Of a stretch of 64,000 nt of DNA, positions 10,940 through 23,424 are shown in pieces. The stretch's first letter is position 1; each line of letters starts with the position of its first letter. The notes under the pieces were generated by a model. It did not search any database, had not been told where the DNA came from, and saw only the letters and a program-made list of their open reading frames with translations. Both the position numbers and the translations under genes were made by a program. This DNA is from Lunularia cruciata (Eukaryota > Streptophyta > Marchantiopsida > Lunulariales > Lunulariaceae). The stretch is from positions 31,100,243 to 31,164,242 of the forward strand of contig OX419761.1 in the NCBI GenBank assembly GCA_948567375.1, in the 5' to 3' direction.

Positions 10940-11730
10940 GATGTCGAAATTTTTTTGGAAGATCAAGATGACAATAAAGGCATTGCAAAGTCAAGTATTT
11001 ACCTTCAAGAACTATCATGTAATGCAAGAAAAGGTCATCCTAAAACCCAATAATAGCAACCAAAGTACTTGGAGAGTCACTCATGTTGATGATACTAGTG
11101 AAGTCACATTGTTACTACATATGAAGAATACATGCAACATCAAGCTTTAAAAGGGATATCATTCTATGGGAGTAGTGGAAAACTAAATTTCAAGAATGAA
11201 TCGGTACTTTAAATTATTTGCAATTGAGATCACCAATCATTCTGCAAGTGCATTTGCATATGGGTACTCAACCAATAAAGCCCTCATATGGTATGATGCT
11301 TGGGAATAATTGGTGTTGGCAAAAGGAAGAGAGATCACTTGGATGCAAGAAGGACTACTAAAAATTTCCAATCTATTGATTTCATGCAAATAGCTCAAAC
11401 TTGACTATTGAGGCTGAAGTAGAAGAACAACATACAAGACTACGTGGACAATTTTTTTGATTTGCAAGTTGCCATAACCAACATGAGTCTAGTAGAAGCT
11501 CTTGACAATTTCAAATGGGGATTAAAAGAGCAAATTCACCAAGAGGTAATGGTACAAAATCCTTGCACTATTTTTGAAGCCATTGTGCGTGCTCAAAAAA
11601 TAGCAAGAGCACTTGGAGGAGGTGAAGGGGTAGTCTTGACTCATCACTCTTGGGCTAAAACACTGCACTTTGGTGGACCAATTCCTACGGACTTGTGCAA
11701 TATTCATTTTCAAGATCAAGGAGAATGACC
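10940..11730 (+). pseudogene. Gag of T1
   Basis: An open stretch 11444-11728 gives the typical gag C-terminal pattern (LVEALDNFKWGLKEQIHQEV, then IFEAIVRAQKIARAL). Upstream parts are in other frames. Position just after the leader and before the protease supports the call. Confidence 0.7.
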
Positions 11731-12081
11731 GCTCCAAGGAGAATGAAGATGGGTCAAAGAAAGGAGAGATGGAGTGCCACGATGGGAAAGGGCTTGAGAA
11801 AAATAACTATGTTGTTACAATTGCAGCTGAGTTTGGCATATAGTTATCAATTGTCATGCTTGCCTTCCTAAGGCCCTTGGTCTCCATATAGATAACCATT
11901 CAACAACTTGGAGAGAAAAATTGAAGAAGAGGATGTTAAAATCATATCATAAAATGAAGATTGCCAATAAATGTACCTTGTGACCTTATTGGCTCAATGG
12001 AGAAACATAAAAGCAACAAGAGGAAGAGAACAAGTGCTCAAAGGTTGAGGTTGAGTAAATGGAGTCATAGAAGGCAATCAA

Positions 12082-12348
12082 GTGAGAGTATGGATAGACC
12101 ATAGAGAAATAGAGAATTTATTATCTCACTCTATTGCAATAAGGTTGGAGATGGAACTAGAGGAGAATGAGAATGAAGAAATAAAATTACCTAATGGTCA
12201 GACAAAGAGAATTGAGTTGTTATTTGGAAAGGTAACATTCTTTATAGGAGAGTATCATGAAGAAATTGAGTGGCAAGTGATACAATTAGCTCATTATGAT
12301 GTGATCTTAAGTATGCCATGGATAGAGCACTACAATTTGATAGAGTGA
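12082..12348 (+). pseudogene. Aspartic protease of T1
   Basis: An 88-residue open stretch keeps the C-terminal hallmark YDVILSMPWIEHY; the active-site triplet is degraded (IDHREIENLL). The order gag-protease-RT fits. Confidence 0.65.
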
Positions 12349-12559
12349 AGAAAATAGTGAGAACTAGCCAATGGAAGATCATTGGAGATAGAGAAAGATT
12401 ACAAAGGCAAGAATTGCCTCTCTATGTCATAGGGATAACATCTATGGTAAGATAGATAGATGTTTCATAGGTCTTATAAGAGAAGTCTAGAGTGCACAAC
12501 TTGATGGAAAAATTCCTAAGAATTTGAAAGATATGGTCAATGAGTTTCAAGATGTCTTT

Positions 12560-14170
12560 CTTGATGATTTACCCTCAAGTATACCACCAAAAAGGAGAGT
12601 AGATCATAAAATTGAGCTATTTCTTGGGAAGACACCTCCTTTTAAGGCCCCATATTGATTATCACTTCATGAGTTGGAGGAATGCAAGGCTCAAATTGAG
12701 GATATATACGGGATATATTGTCTAGGGTTGAGACAGATTTTTGACTATCCAAGTATATCAAGGTGACATTGTGAGTGTGTTTTGTGTTCTTATGTGTGAA
12801 ATTGTAGAAGGTAACCTTGTGACCTGAAGAGTGAGGTTTTGCAAGTTGAATAGATGTGCACTTGTGGAAAAAGAATTATTGGATTTTTTGGTAACCTTGA
12901 TTTGCATGAAGTTGGTTAGGCAAGGTCTGTTTTTTATCAAACAAGCATGAGATAATCAGGAGAAGGGCGGATCAAGATAAACACAAGAACAGATTAGACA
13001 GGGAAAGAGCTGGTTGGGGCAGAGCTTTTGAGTGATCTTTGTAATTTGTATTGAGTGGAGTAAAAATCCTGGATATGTGTTGCTATGGATGTAAGAGCAA
13101 GTGACGTTAGTATTTGTGCACCTATTGATGTTTATCTAACCTAATCTATCACCATATGGGGCTTTTGTCTTGTTTTTGAAGAAGAAGGATGGTACAAGGT
13201 GCATGTGCATTGACTACCAAAGCTTAAATCAACAAACAATGAAGAAAAAATACTCATTACTCGCATGAATGACCTGTTCAATCAACTCAATGGGGCAAAA
13301 CACTTCACCAAACTTGATCTATGGAGCAATTATAACCAAATCAAAATCACAAAGGAAGGCATACACAAAATGGCCTTTCAACAAAGTATAGTCACTTTGA
13401 GTACCTAGTGATGTCGTTTGGCCTCACCAACGCACTAGCCACTTTCATGATTGTAATGAATGATATATTTAATCCATACGTTGATAAGTTTGTTATCATT
13501 TTCCTTGACGGAATCTTAGTCTACATTAGGACAATGAAGGAGCACAAGTAACATTTGCAAGAATTCTTCCATATTTTGTGATAGAATCAGTTGTATATGA
13601 ACGTCTCAAAGTGCAAGTTTGAAATAGATTACTTGGGGCATAGAGTAAGTGTAAAAGGTATCCAAGTATTAATAAATAAAATGAAGGTCATTTAGAAATA
13701 GAGTGCTCCAAAAGATGAGACTCAACTCAAGAGTTTCTTGGGATTTGATGGGGTTCTATTGTTGATTTGTCAAGGACTTCTCCAAGATTGCACAACCTCT
13801 AACTGCACTACTTAGCAAGGGGAAGAAATGGATATGAAGAACCACATAAGAATTGGGATTTCAAGAATTGAAAGATGCATTACTACATACACCAATATTG
13901 AGATGGTATGACCTAAGACGTCCAATCAAACTTGCTATAGATACATCAAGCATTATGATAATAACAATTCTATAACAAGAATGGAATGACAAATGGTACC
14001 TAGTTGCATATTTCTCTCAAAAATTGTTACCAACAAAGCATAACTATCACACCACCTAATGAGAAGAGTTGGCTAATTGTCCTTACATCTTAAGTATTGA
14101 AGGTACTATCTTGGCAAGAAGATATTTTTATTGGAGACAAACCAAAAACCTCTAGTCTACCTTGAGATAT
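12560..14170 (+). pseudogene. Reverse transcriptase and RNase H of T1
   Basis: Fragments in several frames show RT segments: [15 protein letters not shown] at about 13190, [17 protein letters not shown] near 13400, and the catalytic block as [13 protein letters not shown] near 13490, where the usual DD is DG. RNase H-like sequence follows. It cannot be active. Confidence 0.75.
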
Positions 14171-14379
14171 AGAAAGATCTATTTCATCAACAAAATTGTT
14201 GGGCATAGTGGAAACAATGTTCAACATGACAATCACATATGTGGAATGCAAGAAGCAACTTGTAGATGCATTCACCCAAATGCCTATGGCAAACAATTTG
14301 GTGGTAGAGATCAAGATGAGCCTAGAATTCTAGCCAAGGATTATTATTGCTATGAAAACTGACCCATAAATTGTAAGAG

Positions 14380-15680
14380 CTCAATCATCCAAAGGCGTAA
14401 CCAGTACCCATGGACTCACCTTTCATGATGGAAAGTTATAGATCCTAGATGCCTTAGATCCAAGAACCACCATCCTAGCAAAATGTCATGATTCTGCCAT
14501 TGCAAGTCATGGTGGAGTGGACAAGACCTTAGATGCAATTAAAAGCAATAACTATTGGCCCAAGATGAGCAATGATATGATGGAGTATGTTTGAAGTAAA
14601 GCCTCTAATCAAGCTACTATAGGACTCCTTCAACCCTTCCCTACTCCTACACAATGTTGGGAGCAAGTCAACATGGATTTGGTTTGTGAATTACCCAAGA
14701 CCACCTCAAGGTTTGACTCCACTACAATCTTTGTAGACCAACTTAGCAAAATGATTCATGTGTATTTTATGACCAAGGATGTGATTACTCCACAATTAGG
14801 TCAATTTTACTAAGCTATTTTTTTTCTCACCATGGCTTGTCTTGAGTGCTCATCATTGATCAAGGCACTCAATTCACTAGTTTGTTTTGGAGAATACTCT
14901 TTGGCATCTTCAAAACCAAACTTGCCATGTCCATGGCATAACATCTACAAACCAATGGCCAAACACAACAGGCTTATTGCACTATTGAAGACATGATCCA
15001 AGGTTTCACCTTAGAGGAGCAAGAAAGTTGGAACATTCTACTTCCACTAATAGAATTTGCCTATAACAATTTAAGAAATGCACCTATATATGTTTCACCA
15101 TTCTTCCTCATGTATAGAGAACACTCTTTCACACCTTCAAGCTTGGTAAAAATCCACCTAATGGCTATAAATGTTGACATTTGCAACACTTTTTTTTCTT
15201 GAATCTAATAAATTGTGGAGAATGCCAAGCACAGGTTGCAAATCGCCCAAAATCAACAAAAACAATATGCAGATGCACATCATAGGCACAATGGAGTTCA
15301 ACATTTAGAATCATGTGTGGTTTTCTATAACTAACCTCATGTTAGTTGGCCCTCATGAGCTCAGACCTTGTTTTATTGGGCCCTTTCCCATCCTCTATTG
15401 AATTGGCGTTGTGGCCTATCACCTCGAGCTACCCTCCACACATGAAGATCTATCCAATGTTCCATGTTTCCTTACTACACAGATATGCATCCCAACTACC
15501 TCACTTTCCTTCCATACAAGAAGTTTGACCTTGTCCAACACTCATTGATGGCACAAAGGAATATGAAGTCAAACACATTCTCCAAAAATGCATTTGTGGT
15601 ACCCGCCATCTGCGTGTGGAATATCTTGTACATTTGAAAGGATACTAATTTTTATGAGGTAACATGGAAGCCAAAAACTA
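14380..15680 (+). pseudogene. Integrase and chromodomain-like end of T1
   Basis: The zinc-binding region (about 14480-14600), catalytic core (about 14660-15100) and a GPF/Y-type segment near 15370-15480 can be followed across frameshifts. At about 15545-15665 the frame reads EYEVKHILQK...EYLVHLKGY, a chromodomain pattern with a stop after KGY. This marks family T as a chromovirus, a group whose chromodomain directs integration to marked chromatin. Confidence 0.7.
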
Positions 15681-15748
15681 ACTTGACCTATGCATGGTGT
15701 TAGTACAATCTTTTGAGCAATATATTTGCAACAAGGACGTTGCATCTT

Positions 15749-15762
15749 AAAAGGGGGAGGTT
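15749..15762 (+). other. Polypurine tract of T1
   Basis: AAAAGGGGGAGGTT directly before the 3' LTR; the primer for plus-strand synthesis. Confidence 0.8.
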
Positions 15763-16372
15763 TGTAATACCATTAACTAGACATAGTATCTAAAGGTGGA
15801 AATTGGCTTGGCAATATCTTGAGTAATGTTACATATGATGGTCTAAGTAGATCAAATAGAAGTGTCACTAAAACAATACTTCCACTAATAGGGCAAAGGT
15901 TGGCCAAAAATGGCCTGAAAACTTCAAACCCAATTTTGGAGGCCTAAAATGGATGAATTAGGCCTCAAAAAATGGAAGATCCTCCCTTCTTTGGAGAACT
16001 AATGCATAGCCTTTTCCTTCACTATTTTTCTCATTGAGAGCTTTCCAATAGTAACTCACCCATGCTATTCCGAGCTTCATATATGAAGATTCCCCAAATA
16101 TTCCCTAAAGATTCTCTCTAGTCAAACTTCTTTGACCAACCAAATAGGAAACAAATCAACATATCACAAATCCATGTAACTAATCTAAGGGTGGAGCTTA
16201 CTTATATGTCACTAAGGGTGGAGCTCCCTTTGAGTGGATCCTCTTTGCTATATAATAAAGACAAGGTGCTCCTTTTTGAGCATCAAAGTATTGAGGGATG
16301 AAGCTTTGGGTTTCTCTTGTGTTTCTTCCCTTGTGTTTCTCTTGGGGGTTCTCTTGTCCTTAAGACATAACA
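15763..16372 (+). repeat. 3' LTR of T1
   Basis: It starts TGTAATACC and ends ACATAACA, with a TATA box (TATATAATAAA) near 16248. It is longer than the 5' LTR by small insertions. Confidence 0.85.
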
Positions 16373-17888
16373 CTTTGCTTGTCTTGTGAGGGGGATTGCT
16401 CACCTATCTGGGGCTTGCATTGATTTGCTTGCTTCTTGAGGATTCATGCAAAACTCAAGGAAGTTTGTAGGAGGGTTTCTGGATGTCTATGGGAGTCTGT
16501 GATAGTGTAGGAGGTGTTCATGAGGGTTTGGGAGAAGGGTTTAAGGGGTCTGGAAATTTATTTTGGATTTTATGAGTTCAAAAGTATGCAAGGGCTCATG
16601 GGAGTTCCATGGAGGTAAGGTGTTCACCATGATAAGGACCACAAATGAAACAAACTTTAGATCCCCCTAGAGGTTGGACCTCACCTTGACTCTTCTCAAA
16701 AGTGGAACTACTTACCTCCTTGAGAAAGTGTGAAAGACTTAAGATAATTATTACTTATTAGTTATTTGACTTACTTGTTAGTAATTATCTTCATATTTCA
16801 CTCTAAACATATCCTCACAAACATTTTCATGATGAAATATTCTTACACTAATATATACTCACAAACATAGAGACTCATGAATAGTTTCATGCTAACATAT
16901 TCTCACAAATTTCATGTATTCATAATAACATATTCACACAAACAAAATCATGGCTAGAAAATGTGCCATATGGGTGAAAACATGCATTTATATATTATAA
17001 ATATATGTAGAAAGTTGATGGTTAAATGTATATTCAAAATAACATATTCACACAAACAAAATCATGGCTAGAAAATGTGCCATATGGGTGAAAAATAGAT
17101 TTATATATTATAAATATATGTAGAAAGTTGATGGTTAAATGTATAAGTGATCATAATATCATATGATACAATAGCAGTCTAGGAGGTTTCTTTCAAAAGG
17201 CACTCTACTCTAATGCACTCTAGTGCATCATCAAGGTGTGTAATGATGGGATGATGGATCCGCACTGCACTATATCTTCACATCCATTTCTAATCTTTGT
17301 TATGCAAAGAAGGATCTTGAAAGGATCCAATGAAACTATCATATGGATCCGCACTATAATCTTTAAGACAATCCAAAGCCCACTCCTTGGTGAGGAAGGT
17401 AATCACCAAGCATGTATCTCTATGGAATCTATTTAACAGAGCTCTCAAGAGGTTTTCCACACACCTTCTCAAAAGACAACATCTCTAACCCACTAGTTTG
17501 AGTCCCATGAGTGACATTCTTTATACAATCAGCCTAAATTTTCATATATACCAAGAACTCCATATCCTTAGACTCCTCATAAGCTCTTTGGGACTCATCT
17601 AACATCTCCCTTGTAATACTTAACTCTTTCCTCTCTAAGCAAATAAAACTCCTTTATAACCAATAACCCTTCACTCATTCATTCATCTTGAACACAAGCC
17701 TCTATAATAGTTATGCCAATCTCTCTGCTCTAGTTCACTTTAAAATCATGAAGTGGTACTCTTTCTCTACTAAAGTATACTCCCTCTCAAGAAAAAGTGC
17801 ATTACTTCTCTACTAAGTTGGCCTCTCTTGCTTGTACCTCACTCTCTTTTAGCTCAACACCTCCTAACATACTCTCTCTCTCTTTCTC
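16373..17888. other. Unassigned intergenic or degraded repeat DNA
   Basis: No gene was recognised. The part from about 17500 to 17880 is C/T-rich on the plus strand and reads as Glu/Lys/Arg-rich coiled-coil-like peptide on the minus strand, possibly a degraded coding region of unknown origin. A hairpin with 11-bp arms lies near 16741-16790. Confidence 0.4.
16923..17150. repeat. Tandem duplication, two copies, period 114 bp
   Basis: The block beginning AACATATTCACACAAAC at 16927 recurs at 17041 with only a small indel, so the duplication is recent relative to the surrounding DNA. Confidence 0.9.
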
Positions 17889-17901
17889 TATATATATATA
17901 T

Positions 17902-17990
17902 AGTTTAACAGTACAAAAGTGTTTATACTTACACATGCATGGCTTAATCTTTGAGACAAGCATATGACTACTGGCAGGATCAACCAGGTA
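17902..17990 (-). rRNA. 18S rRNA, first ~89 nt only (truncated)
   Basis: The minus strand starts TACCTGGTTGATCCTGCCAG at 17990, the universal 5' end of eukaryotic 18S rRNA, and continues colinearly through AGTCATATGCTTGTCTC and CCATGCATGTGTAAGTATAA to AAACT, where it runs into a (TA)n tract at 17901. The rest of the gene is absent, so it is a displaced piece of a ribosomal repeat. Confidence 0.95.
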
Positions 17991-18998
17991 ACCGACCTTC
18001 ACGACGCCCCCCACGAGGCCTTACGCAAACCTGACTTCGCAGCCGGGCCGCCTCATTGGGAGCGTGTCTTGTTGAGCCCCGGAGGGCTCAACGGAATGCC
18101 TGAAACTTGAGAGTGTTGTGTTGCCCGAGACGTGCCCCGAGTGCCAAACGAGCTCCGCGGAGGTGACAAACAAGCACTTGCCCTAGCACCTTGCGCACTT
18201 CCTTTGCACCCCCTTTCAATCCTCACAAGACGGAGGGTCCAAAGACCACACTCACTTCGTCACGATGGTTGAGGGATGAGCACCACCACCACAGTGGGCA
18301 GAGTCTCGTTCCCCAAAGCCAGCGCTTTCCTCCGGTCGATACCCTTTGGAACGTGTGCTGCCTCTCATCACAAAAACATCTTGGTCAAAATCTTTAGGGG
18401 AGTGCTTGGTTGGGCCGGGCTCCAAAAAAGAGGCCGACGCTACTTACGACGCACTTTGCTTACACCCATGGCGTGTTGAGATCTTAGTCTCGAGCCCCGC
18501 GGGGCTGCCCGGGAGCAGCCCAAAGGCCGACCCAAGTTCACAGCCCACCGTAGGAGGAATCCGCTTGGTTTACTTGGCCACTCGGCCGGGTCAAGGAGTC
18601 GGATGTCATCTATCATCACTCGCATGGGGAACGTGAGCCCTGGACATGAAATGCGCCCTTCCGCCGTGGAAATCTTCTCGGCTTGTGCATGCACGACAGC
18701 CGCGGGTGAGAGAGAGAGGGCTTTGAGCCTCCCTCCCCGTCTTGTCCTTTTTTGAGAAGATTTGCAAAGCTTTTGGGACACCCACATTCCGAGACGCACC
18801 TTTCCCATGGAAAGCGCCGCACGTGGACACGGACAGAGGATTCCAAGATGGAGCGCCAAGGGAGGAGCGCAGCTAGTGGCATCTTGTTCCCTCGCCGTCC
18901 CACACGCGAGCGCGGATATCGTTGTCACTCCTACAAGACCCGACTTTGACCGTTCGCCGTTGGGATTCCTTCGCGTCTTCCGATCCAGTGTAACACTG

Positions 18999-19002
<4 letters not shown>
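17991..19002 (-). other. 5' external transcribed spacer of the rDNA repeat
   Basis: About 1 kb of distinctly GC-richer sequence lies directly upstream (minus strand) of the 18S start, where the 5' ETS must be. Open reading frames here on both strands are a by-product of GC content. The block ends abruptly at an (AT)n tract at 19003. Confidence 0.75.
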
Positions 19003-19042
<40 letters not shown>

Positions 19043-19055
19043 ATCTCTCTCTCTC
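19003..19055. repeat. (AT)n-(CT)n microsatellite
   Basis: About 18 AT units followed by CT units. The other side of the rDNA fragment has the mirror arrangement, CT then TA, at 17870-17901. Confidence 0.95.
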
Positions 19056-19968
19056 TTGCTTGATCTATCAATCTCTTTAAATGGTAATGGCTCCTCATCA
19101 CGCCTTAACCATACAATGGGTAGTATAAAGACCTCCCCACATCTTCTCACTACTTCACTATCTAAGACAAGGTCCTCTAAAGGAACTACATAGAGATGGT
19201 GACTAGCATGGAGATAGTGATACGTGCACAAATAGATATCAGTATCAAATGAAAGTTCTTGAATAAAATCATAAAGAACTTATGTAATTCTATTCATTAA
19301 ATTGAGTAAATGGTCATGCAAATGAGAATATATGATGTTTTCAGCAAGGATCATAACTTTACTCTCACTCACACTCCTCATCCTTATGGTCCTCTTTTGC
19401 ATCCTTGAAGACTTCTTCCTTTGTATCATAGATGAAGATGTATTCCTCTTAAGTGCTCTTGTACAACACCTCGTCCTAATCCATGAGTCCACTCTCCAAG
19501 AATAGATGCATGAAAAACTATCCTACAAAGATCAAATTGAACCATCTACCATCTAAATGCTGGAGTTTCTTCTACAAGAACCATAACTCACACTTGAGGA
19601 CTAGGAGCATCAACTCTACCCAATCATAATCCTCTATACTAGATTGTGAAACCTTGGTTTCCACATTGAGGATGACAAGCCTATCTACCACCTTGGCCCT
19701 CCTAGACAAGATGAGAAATGAACTTAGTATGAAATGATGGAAATACTCATTGCTTACCTAGACATCTCTTGGCTATCAAGTCATGCACCAAGAACCAATC
19801 CTCCACCAATGCATCCTTCACTAAAGTAAATGCATCTCTAATGCCATCCAAGGTCAAAGTGAAAGGTCTTCTCTTAATTCTCTCCATTTGTGTGGCTGGT
19901 TTGTGATTGGTTCAAATCCTCCCAAACTCAATACATAAACCAAATTGACCAAGAACATGATTTAATGT
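19056..19968. other. Unassigned; possible degraded coding sequence on the minus strand
   Basis: Minus-strand translation from about 19890 to 19750 gives MERIKRRPFTLTLDGIRDAF followed by further gene-like sequence, then stops. I do not recognise the family. Nothing else was seen here. Confidence 0.35.
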
Positions 19969-20714
19969 TGTAATAATAGCAGGGAAACATAGATGCACAA
20001 ACACAAGTTTCACACGCCAACTCCGATGCCCCAAAGGAGCACCTTCTCTTTATTATATAGACAAAGAGGATCTTCTCCAAGAAAGCTCCATCATAGGATT
20101 AGGCACATAGATAGGTGACATGTTAGCAAGCTCCACCCTTGGATTACTTACTTGGATGGGTGACATGTCGGTCCTGGTCCTGGTCCTATCTGGTTGGTCC
20201 AACAAGCTTTGACCAGAGGGAATCTTTTAGGGAATCTTCTTGTAGGAATCTTAGAATCACATGGATGAGGTACCATTGGAAAGCTATTGATGAGACAAAC
20301 CATGGGGGAGTGAAGGCAAGCCTTGCTTTGATTTGTGAGGCGGGTTCTAGCCTATTTTTGAGGCATAATTCATCCGTTTAGGCCTCTAAAATTGCCTTCA
20401 AAGATTTTAGGTGTATTTTGGTTTCTACTCTATTAGTAGAAATTCCACTTTGGTGATACCTCTTTTTGATCTATTTATTCCATCATGTGTAACATCCTTC
20501 CAGATGTTACAAAACCAATTCTCACCTTTAAATCATATGTCTAGCTATTGGTTCTAAGGTTTTCAAGTCTATTTTGGTTTCTACACTATTTGTAGATGTA
20601 CTCTTTTGGTGATACTTATATCTGATCTATTTTTTCCATCATGTATAACATCATTCTAGATGTTACCAAACCAAATTTCACATCTAGATCATATGACTAG
20701 CTCTTGGTATTACA
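19969..20714 (-). repeat. Family T LTR (long form, two U3 units)
   Basis: The minus strand begins TGTAATACCAAGAGCTAG at 20714 and ends at about 19969. The first part carries two tandem related units (about 20714-20530 and 20529-20390). No internal region follows, so it is a solo LTR; no convincing target duplication is visible. Confidence 0.85.
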
Positions 20715-22480
20715 CATGAGCAACAATCAAATATATGAAAAGAAACTGCCAAGAAAACTCCTAAAAAGAAACATAGAAATGTCAAGTAGACTATCAAAAA
20801 TAGAGACAATTTGCTTATGTATCAGGGATTGTGCTTGCACAAGAAAGGTGGTTTTCTTGCACAATTGCAAGGGTTTGCTTAGGCAAGCATGAGTTTGCCA
20901 TGGATCACTTGCATAAGGACCAACAGTTCACTTATGCACAGGGATGTTTGTATGGGTTTGCTTGCTCATGCAAAAAGGATTTTGCTTACTTTTGCTTGCC
21001 AAATCCCTCATTTGAAGAGGGGGGCATAGAGGTTAGTGTTGCATGAACAATGAAATTGGACACACAATTTGCAAAAAATGAGAAGAAATTTGCAATACTA
21101 CTCATATAGGGATAGAGATACTCAATCCTATACTCACTTAAGCCCAAGAGAATCAAGATTTGCCTACTAAATTGATTCTATAGAAGTCCAAACTTGACTC
21201 TCTTCTTGCTAGCTCCATTTTATGTATGTCATGTTATCTTCAATGAGGTGAAACTAAATCAATTGGGGGCTTTCATAAATATTTTCCATGTTGTGCATGT
21301 CCCAATGCACTTGTGTATTTAGGAATGTTTGCAATCTTTGCTATTTGTGTTGCATTTTGTTTCTTTGCTCCTCCTTTGTGCTTTGCTCTCTCCCTGTTTG
21401 TTCTCCTTGTTGTTCTTCTTGCTGTCCTTGCTCTTTGAAACTAAACAATTGCAGCTTTTTCTCCCTTCTCACAAGTTGGCCCCAATTGCCCCAGTTTGAA
21501 TTTGAATGGCTCTCTCTCCCCTCCTCTCTTTGCACTCTTTGCTCTCCCTAGGGTTTGCTCTTTGCACTCTATCCTATCCTCATAAGTTGTCCTAAATTTC
21601 CCCTTTTTGAGTTACTCCCTCTCTCTACTCCTCTTTCCTTCCAAAATTTTGAAAATTGCTTTTTATTCTCTTTCTCTCTCCTTCTCTTTACTTTAGGTAA
21701 ATTTTAAAAATTGCACTATCTGCTCCTTCTCCTGCCTTAGATAAAGATTGAATTACTTTGCTCATCCTCTCTTTTGTTTACAAATTTCTCTTCTCCTCTT
21801 CTCTTTTTGAATTACCTTCTCTCTTCTTTCTTATTAGTCTCAAAAATACTTTTGGAAAGTACACTACTCCTCTTTATATTGCTCTAAAGTTTAAAAATGC
21901 TAAATTTGCATACACTTTTTCTTAATCCTTGCTCAAATATTAAAAAACAAACCAACTAAATGTATAAATTATGATGTACATTCTAATCTTGTGCACCACT
22001 AATAATGTATATATTTCCTAAATGAGAAGAATTTGAAATTCAAAGGTGACTCTATATGAATTACAACCCAATCAATTGAGACACTCACTTTTTGAAAATG
22101 ATGTCTTAGAACACCATCAATACATCTGCATCCAGAGTAATACACACTCTCACCAATGACACCAAACCTGATATCAACCAACATCTGTCATGCAAAAACT
22201 ACTAACCTCTTGTAAACTCCTTGTCAACCCTAGCAAACCCAACAACCCAACAAGAAATTACCAAGCAAGAGAAAAAAAACACCAAGAAATCTTGGAAAAA
22301 ACACTTGGAGAATGCAAGACAACTTTCAATCAAGAATGCTCTAGTTTCCTCTCTATATTGTTGATCATTCCTACAACTTGGGTCCATAAACTCATGTTTG
22401 GAATTTCCTTCCTCAGTCAAGTACTCATCAACCTTTACCCACATATCTCATCTACTTATCAAAAATTTGTACAAGACAAT
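20715..22480. other. Unassigned; includes a C/T-rich tract
   Basis: About 21340-21900 is strongly pyrimidine-rich with CTTTGCTC and TCTCTCTC runs. About 20800-21050 has repeated TTTGCTTG words. No intact gene was recognised. Confidence 0.45.
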
Positions 22481-22489
22481 GTACATTTT

Positions 22490-23420
22490 AATCCATCATA
22501 ATATATAGGAGTTTTTGTTTCTATAATTTAATTTTAATCTCAACCTATGCACAAAATGCCAGTGTGCTTTTAGAATCCCAAGACAATGCACAAGGGTCCA
22601 AGCTACACAATAGTTGAAGTCTATTTTATCTTGGGTGGGAGCTTGATTAAAAGAATGCACAAGATGGCTCATGTGCATGTATCCAGAATCCCCTAGTAAA
22701 TATTGATGGTGTTCAAATGAATCACATCCTCCTCTATGATTGAGATCTGACCAAAGTTGGGATTTTTTAAACATGTCATGTTGTGGTATGAGCCAAGCAT
22801 ACTTACACAACACATACATCCATACAATATGAGAATAACAACCAGAATAGAATTGACTTTCACAAATTCAAAATTTTTAATGAAAACATAGAGATGCTTA
22901 TCTCAAGAAAATTGGATAATTCTTTGCTTATTGTCACATATCACCTAATCATTGATTGATTAGGATCTCCTCTTGTTGACATAAATTTCCCTATCAATTG
23001 TGTGCCTTTGTGTTAAAAGAAAAGAGTAAACACACAATGGAAATCCCTTCTGTACAAACAAGGATGAAATCCTAGCTCTCTCCTCCATCTTTTGTCATTT
23101 GGTCATTGCACTACTCAAGAATGGACAATATGGCATTGATTACTCTATTAGTAAATTTTGTTATGGATCTTGCACTAATACCCTATAAATTCATCCATCT
23201 TCCCATGCAAACTCCATTCCTTATGTGTCCAAATCTGTCCAATGCTAATGCAACTTGTAGCCATATTGAGGTTTGGTTTCGTCTTGCATCTCTCTTTCTA
23301 AAAATCTTGTGCGCTTTAAGGAGCTCCATTGAAGTACTAAACTATTCCTTATTCATTCTCAACAATTGTTCAAATACAAGAGGAATAATAACTCTAAAAA
23401 ACTTGTTCACAAACTTTGAA
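22490..23420 (-). pseudogene. PIF/Harbinger transposase remnant
   Basis: On the minus strand, fragments in order match the PIF/Harbinger (HARBI1-like) transposase: VALALDRFGHIRNG then FTNRVINAIL near 23160-23290; TQRHTIDREIYVNKRRS near 22960-23020; CKYAWLIPQHDMFKKSQLW; and YLLGDSGYMHMSHLVHSF near 22650-22720, which carries the second catalytic Asp block, followed by LGILKAHWHFVHRL. In this family the DDE protein acts with a separate Myb-like protein; none was found. Several frameshifts and stops are present, and no terminal inverted repeats were located. Confidence 0.8.
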
Positions 23421-23424
23421 GAGC

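Larger units (their letters stand above)
9730..16372 (+). mobile_element. Ty3/gypsy chromodomain element T1 (full length, decayed)
   Basis: LTRs at 9730-10288 and 15763-16372 flank a primer site, gag, protease, reverse transcriptase, RNase H, integrase and a chromodomain-like end, then a polypurine tract. All coding parts contain stops and frameshifts. No clear target duplication remains (GATTT before, CTTTG after). The two LTRs are clearly diverged, so this is an old insertion. Confidence 0.9.

Noticed and set aside
17902-17990. Functional rRNA gene
   Set aside because: Only about 89 nt of 18S remain before a TA tract.
18191-18949. Protein-coding genes in the GC-rich block (open frames up to 162 codons on both strands)
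   Set aside because: The block is contiguous with the 18S 5' end and is the external transcribed spacer; overlapping open frames on both strands follow from base composition.
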